From contig NZ_CP026498.1 in assembly GCF_002953255.1 (NCBI RefSeq), forward strand, positions 814,559 to 878,558: a stretch of DNA of 64,000 nucleotides, read 5' to 3'. Of this stretch, positions 50,341-59,589 are shown in pieces; within the stretch, counting starts at the first letter, position 1, and each line of letters starts with the position of its first letter. The notes beneath the pieces were generated by a model that was not told the origin of the DNA, ran no database searches, and worked only from the letters and a program-made list of their open reading frames with translations. The stretch comes from Streptomyces sp. CB01881 (GTDB lineage Bacteria > Actinomycetota > Actinomycetes > Streptomycetales > Streptomycetaceae). The position numbers and the translations under genes were made by a program.

Positions 50341-50500
50341 GGGCGGGGCACTCCGGGCGTGGTGGGGAGGTTGGGGGGCGTTCGCCGCCCGCGCCCAGGA
50401 TGGAACTCTCCAGCGATTCTGGGAAGCTCCTCCGAACAAGATTCGATCGAAGGCCGGATGAGTTTGCTCATCGACGGATTCGGCTGGAATCCTGGCGGGC
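50341..50500. promoter_or_regulatory. Divergent operator region, decarboxylase and Lrp regulator
   Basis: 160 bp between the two starts. It carries the palindromes TTCGATCGAA (50442-50451) and GATGAG-TTTG-CTCATC (50457-50472), six bases apart, within an AT-richer patch. These are the likely Lrp/AsnC sites. Assignment to the adjacent regulator is inferred. Confidence 0.55.
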
Positions 50501-50989
50501 ATGCCGAACAATCCGCAGCACCGGCGGACCCCCATCGACGACACGGACCGGGCGATCATCCGCGCCCTCGCCGACAACGCCCGCATCCCGAACAACGCCC
50601 TCGCCGAGGCGGTGGGCATCGCCCCCTCCACCTGCCTGGCCCGCGTCCGCGCCCTCCAGGAACGCAACGTCATCCGCGGCTACCGCGCCGAGGTCGACCC
50701 GGCGGCCATCGGCCTGCCGCTCCAGGCGATGATCTCGGTCCGGCTGCGCGCCCACACCCGCGAGCAGAACGAGAGCTTCCGCAGCACCGCCCCCGACCTG
50801 CCCGGCGTCCTGGCCGTCTTCCACATGGCCGGCTCCGACGACTACCTCCTGCACGTCGGCGTCGCCGGCCCCGAGGCCCTGCGCGACTTCGTCGTCGACC
50901 ACCTCACCACCCACCCGGCGGTGGCCCAGACCCGCACCAACCTGATCTTCGAGCAGATACCGGGCCGCCGCTACCTGGGGCGCGTCTGA
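50501..50989 (+). CDS. Lrp/AsnC family transcriptional regulator
   Basis: A 162-residue regulator. Residues about 12-60 are the AsnC helix-turn-helix (IDDTDRAIIRALADNARIPNNALAEAVGIAPSTCLARVRALQ). The C-terminal RAM domain contains VFHMAGSDDYLLHVGV and the DDYLL ligand-binding region. It binds an amino acid and probably controls the divergent decarboxylase and itself through the palindromes in the shared spacer. The ribosome-binding site is weak (GGCGGGC). Confidence 0.95.
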   Translation: MPNNPQHRRTPIDDTDRAIIRALADNARIPNNALAEAVGIAPSTCLARVRALQERNVIRGYRAEVDPAAIGLPLQAMISVRLRAHTREQNESFRSTAPDLPGVLAVFHMAGSDDYLLHVGVAGPEALRDFVVDHLTTHPAVAQTRTNLIFEQIPGRRYLGRV

Positions 50990-51511
50990 CCGCGTCTGGC
51001 CCTTCCCGCCGGGCACGCGTCGTCCTGCCGGCAGGCGCGCGTCGTCCTGCCGGCGGGAGGCCGGGGGCCGTCCTCAAGGTGTACCGGCCCGATGCGGCGA
51101 CGGGCGCGGGGCCACGGCCTACGGGGCCATGGAGTGCCGGCCAGAAGCCGGCACCGATCACGGACCTCGTGGTGGCGCCCGAGCATCGGCCGGCGCCTCC
51201 TTGTCCGTCGACGGCGGTGACCCCTTCCCTCCACTGTCCGAAACGAGGGAACGCCCCCCAACTGCCCGTGAGGGCCACCAGCCGAGCCACTGGTGAGGAC
51301 CGTCGGACAGGTCGGAAGCGCAGCCATTGCCCCCGGAGCGCCATACGACAGCGCCGCCTGAGTGAGGCTCAGCCTTCAAGAAATCAATCGAATCAGACTT
51401 AAGGGCCGCTTACGGTTACAGGCATTGACGTGTCCAGGCCCGGGCGGGAGGGTGACGACCAGGCGGCGCAGTCCGCGCTGCCGGCCCGCCCCCACCACCT
51501 CCGGAGCCCCC
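50990..51511. other. Intergenic region, 522 bp
   Basis: Begins with a near-perfect 22-bp direct repeat (51013-51056, unit GCACGCGTCGTCCTGCCGGC plus two bases) containing CCTGCCGGCAGG symmetry, a possible terminator for the Lrp gene. An AT-rich patch at 51377-51425 (AATCAATCGAATC, TTAAG, TTACGG) probably holds the promoter of the glucanase gene. ORFs crossing the region show no coding character. Confidence 0.45.
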
Positions 51512-53170
51512 GTGATCACTCGCCGGACCATGCTCGGCGCCTCCGTCGCGGCCCTGACCGCGCCGGCACTGTTCGCCCTGTCCCCGACCGCGGACGGCAG
51601 TACCACCCCGCAGCGGCTCGACGTCGATCTGGTCAACACCGTGTCGTCCCAGCCGGTCTACGCCTACGTCCTCGGCCTCGACCCGGCCCAGGGCAACAGC
51701 TGGGCCTTCCTGCGCTCCGACGGCAGCACGCTCTACCACCCGGCCTCCCCCGCCGCCCCGGGCGCGCCGCTCGGCGCCGACTGTGCCATCGCGCTGGGTG
51801 CACCCGGCGGCACCCCGAGGCGGATCCAACTGCCTTACCTCTTCAGCGGACGGATCTACTTCTCCGTCGGCCGTGAGCTGGTCTTCCTGGTCAACCCGGG
51901 CCCGGGCATCGCGCTGCCCTCGGTGAGCAACCCGAGCGACCCCAACATCGGCACCTCCTACGGGTTCTGCGAATTCACCTACGGGCCGGACCAGTTGTAC
52001 GCCAACATCAGCTACGTCGACTTCGCCGCCGTCCCGATCGCGTTCGACCTGACCGCCGCCGGCGGGCGGCAGAGCGTCCGCGGCCTGCCCGCCGGCGGCC
52101 TGGACTCCGCCGCGAACGCGCTGCGCACGCAGGCCGCCGGCGACGGCGGCGACTGGGCCCGGCTGATCGTCCCGGACTCCGCCGGCCGGACCCTGCGCAT
52201 CCTCAGCCCCAACACGGCGATCAGTGCCGATCCGTCGCTGTTCAACGGCTACCTGGACAGCCACCTCACCGCCGTGTGGCAGAAGTACCAGGGCACCGAC
52301 CTGGTGATCGACACCCAGGCCGGCTGGGGCACCGTCACCGGCCGGGTCAGCAACGGCGTGCTCACCTTCCCCGGAGTCGGCGGCTTCGCCAAGCCCTCCA
52401 CCGCCGCCGTCTTCAACTGCAGCTCGGCGCCGTTCACCACCGGCAACGACCTGATGGGCAACCTGAGCGCCCGGCTCGCCGCCGCGCTCAACCGCACCAC
52501 CCTGCTGGGGAATCCGCACCAGCCGGACGGCGAGAACCCGGCCGCCTTCTACACCGCCCCGCGCACCAACCACTACGCCCGCATCCTGCACGCGACCAAC
52601 CCCGACCACCTCGGCTACGCGTTCCCGTACGACGACGTCCACCCGGCCGGCGTGGACTTCGAGGGCAGGGTGCAGTCGGCGAGCCCGACCCTGCTGTCCG
52701 TCACCGTCGGAGGCGCCCAGGGCCCGGCCGACCCCGGGCCGTCACCGCAACCCGGCGGCGGGACGAGCGCGTTCGCCACCATCCAGGCCGAGTCCCACAG
52801 CTCGCAGTCCGGCACCGCACCGGAGGCCTGCGGCGACACCGGCGGCGGCCAGGACATCGGCTGGATCGCGAACGGCGACTGGCTCGGCTACGCCGGCGTG
52901 GACTTCGGCAGCTCCGGCGCGACCCGGTTCCAGGCCCGGGTCGCCTCCGGCGCCGCACCCGGGGTCAGTGGCCTGGTCCAGGTGCGGCTGGACAGCCCGA
53001 CCGCCGCACCGGTCGGCAGCTTCGCCGTCGCCAACACCGGCGGCTGGCAGAGCTGGCGGACGGTGCCCACCGACATCACCCGGACCACCGGCAGGCACAC
53101 CGTGTACCTCACCTTCACCAGCGGGCAGGGCGCCGACTTCGTCAACCTCAACTGGTTCACGTTCGGCTAG
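51512..53170 (+). CDS. Secreted beta-1,3-glucanase, GH64-type with CBM6
   Basis: A 552-residue Tat-type secreted enzyme. The N-terminus ITRRTMLGASVAALTAPALFALS is a twin-arginine signal. The catalytic domain (about 35-405) fits GH64: LVNTVSSQPVYAYVLGLD, RIYFSVGRELVFLVNPGPG, YGFCEFTYGPDQLYANISYVDF (predicted acidic catalytic region) and LTAVWQKYQGTDLVIDT. A Pro/Gly linker leads to a CBM6-like domain (about 430-552): IQAESHSSQSGT, DIGWIANGDWLGYAGVDFG, and the C-terminal HTVYLTFTSGQGADFVNLNWFTFG. It cleaves fungal-type beta-1,3-glucan. GTG 51512 has GGAG five bases upstream; longer upstream frames lack a signal. Confidence 0.9.
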   Translation: MITRRTMLGASVAALTAPALFALSPTADGSTTPQRLDVDLVNTVSSQPVYAYVLGLDPAQGNSWAFLRSDGSTLYHPASPAAPGAPLGADCAIALGAPGGTPRRIQLPYLFSGRIYFSVGRELVFLVNPGPGIALPSVSNPSDPNIGTSYGFCEFTYGPDQLYANISYVDFAAVPIAFDLTAAGGRQSVRGLPAGGLDSAANALRTQAAGDGGDWARLIVPDSAGRTLRILSPNTAISADPSLFNGYLDSHLTAVWQKYQGTDLVIDTQAGWGTVTGRVSNGVLTFPGVGGFAKPSTAAVFNCSSAPFTTGNDLMGNLSARLAAALNRTTLLGNPHQPDGENPAAFYTAPRTNHYARILHATNPDHLGYAFPYDDVHPAGVDFEGRVQSASPTLLSVTVGGAQGPADPGPSPQPGGGTSAFATIQAESHSSQSGTAPEACGDTGGGQDIGWIANGDWLGYAGVDFGSSGATRFQARVASGAAPGVSGLVQVRLDSPTAAPVGSFAVANTGGWQSWRTVPTDITRTTGRHTVYLTFTSGQGADFVNLNWFTFG

Positions 53171-53442
53171 GCACCCTCCGTCCGGATCATCCGGACCATC
53201 CGGCGGACCGGAGAAGGACGCCCGCGCTGCGGCGGCCCGGCCGGGGAGGCGGTTGCGGTCCTCTCGCAACTCGCCGGTCGCGTGGAAGCGAACGACACAC
53301 CGTCCCTGCCGGTCGCAGGGGACGACAACGAGCGCCGGATGCAACGTCCCACCTCCCCGGGGGACCTTGCCTCTCCCGCCGCCCGTCCACGCCCGCCCGT
53401 CCATGGCCGCTGATGTCGGCGGCCCCCGCTACGGTCGTCCCC

Positions 53443-54060
53443 ATGAACACCGAATCCGCCACCCGGTACGAGCCGTTGCCCGGACGGGTCGGCCATGTCG
53501 CCGCCATCGAGTCGCTCACGCTCGACGGGCGCCGCCACTTCTTCGGCTTCGACCACCGCAGCGACCTGGTCGTCTCGCCCCTCATCGACGACCCGGACGC
53601 GATGGCCGCGTTCGCCGCCGCCCACCTGCGCCAGAGCGACGGCCCGCACGATCCGGCGTACTGGGCCACGCTGGTCGCCGAGGCCGCCGAAGGCTCCGGC
53701 CTGGTCGAGGACGACGCCGAGCGGACGTTCACCACCGACGGCCTGCGCACCGAACTCCCGGAGCCGGGCGGCCATCTGCTCTACCTCCTCGATGCGGTCA
53801 CCGACCTCGACGCGGAGACCGGCCCGTCTGCCGACATCGAGCAGGCCTGCGAGCGCCTGGGCTACGCCGGGCCGGACGACGACGACTTCGCCGACGCCGT
53901 CGACGACTGCCTGGAGACCGTCATCACCCACGGCCCGCTCCACCACCCCGACGAGTGGACGGTCGTCCGCGGCTACCTCGCCGCCGCGATCGCCACCGTC
54001 CCGGACAGCTGGGGCCTGCTGTTCGGCCCCCTCGCCGAGGGCCTGGCCCGCACCCACTGA
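53443..54060 (+). CDS. Acidic cytoplasmic protein of unknown function
   Basis: A 205-residue soluble protein, strongly acidic, without signal or membrane segments (starts MNTESATRYEPLPGRVGHV). I do not recognise a family. The ATG at 53443 is only a few bases after TACGGT (-10-like), so translation is probably leaderless, common in actinomycetes; an ATG at 53413 in the same frame is possible. The last five codons including the stop are tandemly repeated after the gene (54046-54075). Confidence 0.75.
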   Translation: MNTESATRYEPLPGRVGHVAAIESLTLDGRRHFFGFDHRSDLVVSPLIDDPDAMAAFAAAHLRQSDGPHDPAYWATLVAEAAEGSGLVEDDAERTFTTDGLRTELPEPGGHLLYLLDAVTDLDAETGPSADIEQACERLGYAGPDDDDFADAVDDCLETVITHGPLHHPDEWTVVRGYLAAAIATVPDSWGLLFGPLAEGLARTH

Positions 54061-54075
54061 GCCCGCACCCACTGA
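54046..54075 (+). repeat. 15-bp tandem duplication of the 3' coding end and stop
   Basis: GCCCGCACCCACTGA occurs at 54046-54060 (last codons and TGA of the acidic protein gene) and again at 54061-54075. Strand slippage is the likely cause. Confidence 0.85.
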
Positions 54076-54141
54076 GCCATCACCCCGCCCGTGCGTCACC
54101 GAGCGCCACCGCCGCACGTTCGGCAGGGCCGTGAGACGGGG

Positions 54142-54822
54142 CTACGGCGCGCTCGCACCCCCGCCGACACTGATCAGTCCGGTCTCGTAGGCGGCCACCA
54201 CGGCCTGAGCCCGGTCGCGGAGGCCCAGCTTGGCCAGGACACGGGCGACGTGCGTCTTGACGGTCGCCTCCGAGAGTTGGAGCCGGGCCGCCAGTTCGGC
54301 GTTGCTCAGTCCTCGGCCGAGCAGGCCCATGACCTCCAGCTCCCGGGGTGTCAGCGCGGTCAGCGAACGGTGCAGTGACGCCGTGCCGCAGTCGCGGCGG
54401 GCGAAGCGTTCGACCAGGCGACGGGTGATGGCCGGGGCCAGCAGGGCGTCACCGGTGCGCACCAGGTGGACGGCGGCGGTGAGGTGCTCAGGGCTGACGT
54501 CCTTGAGCAGGAAACCACTCGCGCCTGCCGAGAGCGCGGCGTAGACGTAGTGGTCCAGGTCGAAGGTGGTCAGGATGAGCACCCGGGGGCCGTCGGCCGC
54601 ATCCGTGACGATGCGCCGGGTGGCCTCCAGGCCGTCCATGTCCGGCATCCGGATGTCCATCAGCACGACATCGGGGCTGGTGCGGCGGACGGCTTCGACG
54701 GCCTCGGCACCGTTGGCGGCCTCGGCCACCACCTCGATGCCCTCGGACATCAGGATCAGCCGGAACCCGGTGCGCACCAGCACCTGGTCATCGGCCACCA
54801 CGACGCGCAGCGGATCGGTCAC
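54142..54822 (-). CDS. NarL/LuxR-family response regulator
   Basis: A 226-residue response regulator. Receiver domain with phosphoacceptor Asp in VVLMDIRMPDMDG and Lys in GFLLKDVSPEHL. The C-terminal LuxR helix-turn-helix is LTPRELEVMGLLGRGLSNAELAARLQLSEATVKTHVARVLAKLG. Start GTG 54822 overlaps the stop of the sensor kinase gene (GTGA). With the kinase it forms a two-component system divergent from the ABC transporter genes, which it likely controls (inference). Confidence 0.96.
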   Translation of the reverse strand: MTDPLRVVVADDQVLVRTGFRLILMSEGIEVVAEAANGAEAVEAVRRTSPDVVLMDIRMPDMDGLEATRRIVTDAADGPRVLILTTFDLDHYVYAALSAGASGFLLKDVSPEHLTAAVHLVRTGDALLAPAITRRLVERFARRDCGTASLHRSLTALTPRELEVMGLLGRGLSNAELAARLQLSEATVKTHVARVLAKLGLRDRAQAVVAAYETGLISVGGGASAP

Positions 54823-55991
54823 GGGCCCTCCAGGGGTATCAGCGCGCGGACCCGGTAGCCTCCGCGCGGACGCGGTCCGGTCTCCAGGGTGCCGCCGTGG
54901 ACGGAGAGGCGTTCGCGCAGGCCGATCAGCCCGCGTCCGCTGCCGGTGGCCGCGGCGGCGCCGGGACGGCCCCCGGTGTCGGTGATCTCCACCCGAAGCC
55001 GCTCGGCGGTGTACTCGACGTTCACCTCGGCGGTCGCGCCGCCGGCATGCTTGATCGTGTTGGTCAGCGCCTCCTGCACCACGCGGTAGGCGGCCAGTTC
55101 GACCCCCGGCGGCACCGCGCGCGGTGGCCCCAGCACCGTCAACTCCACCGGCAGTCCCGCCCGCCGGACCCCGTCGACCAAGGCATCGAGCCGGTCCACG
55201 CCGGGCTGGGGTACCAGGTCCGCCGCGGCGTCGGGGCCGTCGGAGTCCATGGTCAGCAGGCCCATCACCTGGCGCAGTTCGGTCATCGCCGCCCGGCCGC
55301 CGCTCTCCACGGCGAGCAGGGCCTCACGGGCGAGGTCGGGTTCCTTGTCCATGATCTTGCGGGCGGCACCCGCCTGAATGACCATCACCCCGACGTTGTG
55401 GGTCACCACGTCGTGCAACTCTCGCGCGATCCGCGCCCGTTCGTGCTCCACCGCCCGGTTCAGCGCCTCGACCTGCCCCCGCTCCAGGGCCAGGAGCCGC
55501 TCCCGCTGCTCGTCGACCCGGCGGCGCCACTGCCGGATCTCGTACGCCACCGCGAGCACCGGGATCAGCACGAGCAGCGCGACCACGCCGTTCGGGAACT
55601 CCGGCAGCTTCGCGCCGGTGAACAGCAACACCAGCCCGGCCGCCGCCGCCGGCAGACTCGCCAGGGTGGCCGCCCGGTGGACGCAGTGCACGGTGGCGTT
55701 GTGGATCGCCACCAGGCAGACGACCCCCTCCCAGTACCCGAGGTCCCCGGAGAGCCGCCCCACCGGCACGGCGAGGACCAGCACCGCCCACAGCACCGCC
55801 AGCGGGAAGCGGCGCCGGAGCACCAGCGGCAGCGGCGCGAGAAGCACCAGGAGCGGCCGGCCGAGCCAGCCGACCGGACCGTCGATGATCAGAACGTACC
55901 GGCTGCCCACCAGCGCCAGGACCAGCGCCAGCGCCGCGTCGGACCATCGGCCGCCGCGTGGGGTCGGGCGTGGGGGGAGGAACCTCGTCAC
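54819..55991 (-). CDS. Sensor histidine kinase, HisKA_3/NarX type
   Basis: A 390-residue kinase with about four to six membrane segments in the first 150 residues, then a coiled segment (RVDEQRERLLALERGQVEALNRAVEHERARIA). Phospho-acceptor His is in RELHDVVTHNVGVMVIQ; the ATP-binding domain has AYRVVQEALTNTIKHAG and GRGLIGLRERL. GTG 55991 is preceded closely by CACAAT and may be leaderless; ATG 56027 would add 12 residues. It controls the response regulator encoded next. Confidence 0.92.
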   Translation of the reverse strand: MTRFLPPRPTPRGGRWSDAALALVLALVGSRYVLIIDGPVGWLGRPLLVLLAPLPLVLRRRFPLAVLWAVLVLAVPVGRLSGDLGYWEGVVCLVAIHNATVHCVHRAATLASLPAAAAGLVLLFTGAKLPEFPNGVVALLVLIPVLAVAYEIRQWRRRVDEQRERLLALERGQVEALNRAVEHERARIARELHDVVTHNVGVMVIQAGAARKIMDKEPDLAREALLAVESGGRAAMTELRQVMGLLTMDSDGPDAAADLVPQPGVDRLDALVDGVRRAGLPVELTVLGPPRAVPPGVELAAYRVVQEALTNTIKHAGGATAEVNVEYTAERLRVEITDTGGRPGAAAATGSGRGLIGLRERLSVHGGTLETGPRPRGGYRVRALIPLEGP

Positions 55992-56196
55992 CGGACGATT
56001 GTGGCGGACCCCGCCGCCCCGGCGCATCCTTCCCCGCGATCATCCGCCTGCGACTTCCGGATACATCGCAAGGATGACATCGGGCGGCATGCTCCCGGTG
56101 CGGTACGCGAATTGCCCCGCCGGAGCGACGTGCCCGGCAGGCCCTCGGCGCCAGGCTTCACACCGTCACACAGAAGCGGACCGAGGGAGACGACCC
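55992..56196. promoter_or_regulatory. Divergent region between kinase and ABC transporter genes
   Basis: A 205-bp spacer with a mild AT-rich patch (GGATACATCGCAAGGATGACATC around 56057-56079), the probable place of the response-regulator target and ABC promoter. GGGAG at 56185-56189 is the ribosome-binding site of the ATPase gene. Confidence 0.4.
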
Positions 56197-56889
56197 ATGA
56201 CCGTGCCCGTGATCGAGCTGACCGGTGTGAGCCGCCGGTACGACGAGGGGCCGCCGGCCCTGGACGCCGTGTCGCTGACCGTGGAGACCGGGGAGTCGGT
56301 GGCGGTCCTCGGACCCTCCGGCAGCGGCAAGTCCACCCTGCTCAACCTGATCGCCGGCCTGGACCGGCCCAGCGCGGGCACGGTCACGGTGGACGGCGTC
56401 CGGGTGGACCGGCTGGGCGAGGCCGGCGCCGCCCGCTACCGCCGGGCCAAGATCGGCATGGTGTTCCAGTTCTTCAACCTGCTGGACGACCTGACGGTGG
56501 CCGAGAACGTGATGCTCCCGGCCGACCTGGCCGGAGTGGAACGTGCCGAGGCGCGACGCCGCTCGGCGGAGCTGCTCAACGTGCTCGGGATCGCCCGCCA
56601 CGCGCGCGCCCACCCGTCCCGGCTGTCCGGAGGGGAGCGCCAGCGGGTCGCAGTGGCCCGCGCCCTGATGAACCGTCCGGCCCTGCTGCTGGCCGACGAA
56701 CCGACCGGCGCCCTGGACTCCGCCTCCGGCGAGGACGTCGAGCACCTGCTCACCCGGCTGAACGAGGACGGCCAGACCATCGTCACCGTCACCCACGACC
56801 TGACGCTGGCGCGCGCCTGCGCGACCCGCACGATCAGCATCGTGGACGGCCGGATCGCCGCCGACACCCGGACGGAGGCCGTCCGATGA
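56197..56889 (+). CDS. ABC transporter ATP-binding protein, MacB/LolD-like
   Basis: A 230-residue ATPase. Walker A GPSGSGKST, Q-loop GMVFQFFNLLDDLTVAENV, signature LSGGERQRVAVARAL, Walker B LLLADEPTGALDS and switch His in VTVTHDLTLA. This is the MacB/BceA-type group that works with FtsX-family permeases. ATG 56197 has GGGAG. Its stop overlaps the permease ATG. Near a two-component system it probably responds to antimicrobial or envelope stress. Confidence 0.96.
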   Translation: MTVPVIELTGVSRRYDEGPPALDAVSLTVETGESVAVLGPSGSGKSTLLNLIAGLDRPSAGTVTVDGVRVDRLGEAGAARYRRAKIGMVFQFFNLLDDLTVAENVMLPADLAGVERAEARRRSAELLNVLGIARHARAHPSRLSGGERQRVAVARALMNRPALLLADEPTGALDSASGEDVEHLLTRLNEDGQTIVTVTHDLTLARACATRTISIVDGRIAADTRTEAVR

Positions 56890-59231
56890 AGGGGGTCGGA
56901 CGGGTGGTGCGGTCGGGCGTGCGCCGCCGGAGGGTCCAGACGGTGGTGATCGTGCTGGCCACGATGATCGCGGTGACGGCGTCCGTCCTCGGCGGATCAC
57001 TGCTGGTGGCCTCCGGCGGGCCCTTCGACCGGGCCTTCGCCGCGCAGCGCGGGGCCCATCTGACGGCCGAGTTCGACGCCGCCCTGGCCACCGGGCCACA
57101 GCTCCGGGAGACCGCCCGGGCGGCCGGTGTCACGGCCACCGCAGGCCCGTTCCGCACCACGACGGTCGACCCGCAGGCGGACGTCGGCCTTCCCGCCGGC
57201 ATGTCCCTGCCGCCGCTGCGGATCGTCGGCCGGGCCGACCCGGACGGCCCGGTCGACCGCGTCACGCTGGTCCGGGGAAGCTGGCCGGCGAGCCCCGGCC
57301 AGATCGTCCTGTCCGTCGACTACGACAGCCCTGTCGGGGAACTGGGCACGGTGCTGCGCCTCCCCGGGCTCCCCGGCGGTCCCGCTCTCACCGTCGTCGG
57401 CTTCGCCCGCTCGGTCGGCCGCAGCGGCGACGGCTGGGTGGCACCGTCCGGCATCACCGCGCTCACCGGCCCCGGCACGACCGGCGGCTACCAGATGCTC
57501 TACCGCTTCGCCGCCGCGGACACCGAGGCCCGGATCGCCGCCGACCGGGCCGCCATCACCGCGGCAACCCCGGCGGGGGCGCTGCGCGGCACGCAGTCCT
57601 GGCTCACCACCAAGCAGGGCTCCGACCGCAACACCGCGCTGTTCGTGCCCCTGCTCATCTCCTTCGGCCTGCTCGGCGTCCTGATGTCGCTGCTGATCGT
57701 CGGCGTGGTCGTCGCCGGGGCGGTCGGTACGGCCACCCGGCGCATCGGCATCCTCAAGGCCGTCGGTTTCACCCCGGCCCAGGTGGTGCGCTCCTACGTC
57801 GGCCAGGCGCTGATCCCGGCGGCGGCCGGCACCGCGCTGGGCGTCGTCGCGGGCAACGCCCTGGCCGTCCCGGTGCTCTCCGCCACCGCACAGGTCTACG
57901 GCACCACCGGCACGGTCGTGGCGCCGTGGGTCGATCTCGCCGCCGTGACGGGCGCGCTCGGCCTGGCGGCCCTCACCGCGTGGGCCGTCGCACTGCGGGC
58001 CGGCCGGCTGCGCACCGTCGACGCACTCGCCGTCGGCCGGACCACGCACGGCGGACACGGGAGGCGCGTCACCCGGCTGACCGCCCGGCTCCCGCTCCCC
58101 CGCCCGCTCGCCCTCGGCCTCGCGCTCCCGTTCGCCCGCCCCGCGCGGGCGGCCGGGATGCTCGCGGCGATCGTGTTCGGCACCGCCGCCACCACCTTCG
58201 CCGTCGGCATCACCGCCACGACCACCTGGGTGCAGGCCGCCAAGAACCACGACTCCGCCGACGTCGCCGTACACCTCCTTCCCCGCCCGGGCGCGGCCTC
58301 GGCCACCCCCGATCCCGCCACTCTGGCCACCTCGGTCGAACGGGCGGTCAACGGCCGGGCGGAGACGGGTTCGTACTACAGCGTCGGGCAGGCGGAGCTG
58401 ACCGTCGCGGGCGTGGCCGGCACCACCAGGGTCTTCGCGTTCAACGGTGACGCCTCCAGGGCCGGCTACCGGATGGTCTCCGGACGCTGGTTCCAGGGCC
58501 CCGGCGAGGCCGTCGCCCCGTCCACCTTCCTGACCGCGGCCGGCGCGCGGGTCGGGGACACCGTCCGGCTGGAGGACCACGGTCGGACGGTCCCCGTCCG
58601 GATCGTCGGCGAGGTCTTCGACCCGCACGCACAGACCAACGAAGTCCTCGCCCACGGCGCGACGTTCACCGACGTGGCACCCCGCAGCTACTACGTCACC
58701 GTGCGGCAGGGCAGCAACGTCACCCGCTACCTCGACGGGCTGGGCGCGGAGCTCACACCGCTGGGCGCCACCGTCGAGACCGGCCGGGCCACGGGGTCGA
58801 GCGACGTGATCGCCGCCCTCGACACGCTGACCGCCCTGCTCACCCTGATGCTCGTCACGGTGGCGGGCCTGGGAGTGCTCAACACCGTCGTTCTCGACAC
58901 GCACGAGCGTGCCCGTGAGATCGGCATCGCCAAGGCACTCGGCATGACGCCCGGTCAGACCCTCGCGATGGTCATGGCATCGGTGACCCCCGGCGGACTG
59001 GCCGGCGGCGCCATCGGGCTGCTCGCGGGCGTCGCGCTGCACACGGTCACCGCGCCGGCCATGGGACACCACGCCGGGCTGCGCCTCCCCGGCGCGGCCG
59101 TTCACGTCTTCCCGGCGGCGGAGCTCGTCGTGCTCGGCGCCGGCGGCCTGGTGATCGCCGCCGTCGGCGCGCTGCTGCCCGCCGTCCGGACCGCGCGCGC
59201 CCGTACGGTCACGGCGCTGCGCACCGAGTGA
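56886..59231 (+). CDS. ABC transporter permease, FtsX family
   Basis: A 781-residue permease with two FtsX/MacB units. The first N-terminal helix is VQTVVIVLATMIAVTASVLGGSLLVA, followed by a large extracellular domain and three helices (LFVPLLISFGLLGVLMSLLIVGVVV and two after RRIGILKAVGFTPAQVVRSYVGQ). A second set follows: ALPFARPARAAGMLAAIVFGT, an extracytoplasmic domain, then LTLMLVTVAGLGVLNTVVLD, AREIGIAKALGMTPGQTLAMVMAS and a final helix. It exports a substrate, or transmits mechanical force, with the preceding ATPase. ATGA overlap at 56886-56889. Confidence 0.94.
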   Translation: MKGVGRVVRSGVRRRRVQTVVIVLATMIAVTASVLGGSLLVASGGPFDRAFAAQRGAHLTAEFDAALATGPQLRETARAAGVTATAGPFRTTTVDPQADVGLPAGMSLPPLRIVGRADPDGPVDRVTLVRGSWPASPGQIVLSVDYDSPVGELGTVLRLPGLPGGPALTVVGFARSVGRSGDGWVAPSGITALTGPGTTGGYQMLYRFAAADTEARIAADRAAITAATPAGALRGTQSWLTTKQGSDRNTALFVPLLISFGLLGVLMSLLIVGVVVAGAVGTATRRIGILKAVGFTPAQVVRSYVGQALIPAAAGTALGVVAGNALAVPVLSATAQVYGTTGTVVAPWVDLAAVTGALGLAALTAWAVALRAGRLRTVDALAVGRTTHGGHGRRVTRLTARLPLPRPLALGLALPFARPARAAGMLAAIVFGTAATTFAVGITATTTWVQAAKNHDSADVAVHLLPRPGAASATPDPATLATSVERAVNGRAETGSYYSVGQAELTVAGVAGTTRVFAFNGDASRAGYRMVSGRWFQGPGEAVAPSTFLTAAGARVGDTVRLEDHGRTVPVRIVGEVFDPHAQTNEVLAHGATFTDVAPRSYYVTVRQGSNVTRYLDGLGAELTPLGATVETGRATGSSDVIAALDTLTALLTLMLVTVAGLGVLNTVVLDTHERAREIGIAKALGMTPGQTLAMVMASVTPGGLAGGAIGLLAGVALHTVTAPAMGHHAGLRLPGAAVHVFPAAELVVLGAGGLVIAAVGALLPAVRTARARTVTALRTE

Positions 59232-59589
59232 CGTCCGAGGTCGGCGAGCGACCGCGATCCGGGCCTGCGTGGTTCACAGCGTGCGAGCGCTCACTCGCTC
59301 GCAGGGCCCTCCGGCAGGCCACCAGGCGGTGTCCCCCGTCGTGAGCCGGAACACCTCCGCGGCACCCTGCGCAACGGCTCCCCTCCCGTCCATCGGGCGC
59401 CGGCGTACGCGGACGTACCGACGCCCTGTCCGGAGCCGGCCCCGAACAGCACGCTGCCCCGCCCCGGACGGGCATCCCGGCCGCTCGGCGGGCCGCCGTC
59501 GCCGCCGCGTCGACACCGCTGGTCCCGTCGGCCGGGCTCCTGCCATCAGGTACCGGTCGAGCCGGGCCCGCCGGGGCCCGATCCCGCCC
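59232..59589. other. Intergenic region between converging genes, 358 bp
   Basis: Contains the perfect inverted repeat TGCGAGCG (59282-59289) / CGCTCGCA (59296-59303), a probable terminator for the ABC permease gene. Nothing else was recognised. Confidence 0.5.
59282..59303 (+). terminator. Hairpin after the ABC permease gene
   Basis: 8-bp stem TGCGAGCG/CGCTCGCA with loop CTCACT, 50 nt past the permease stop. Confidence 0.55.
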
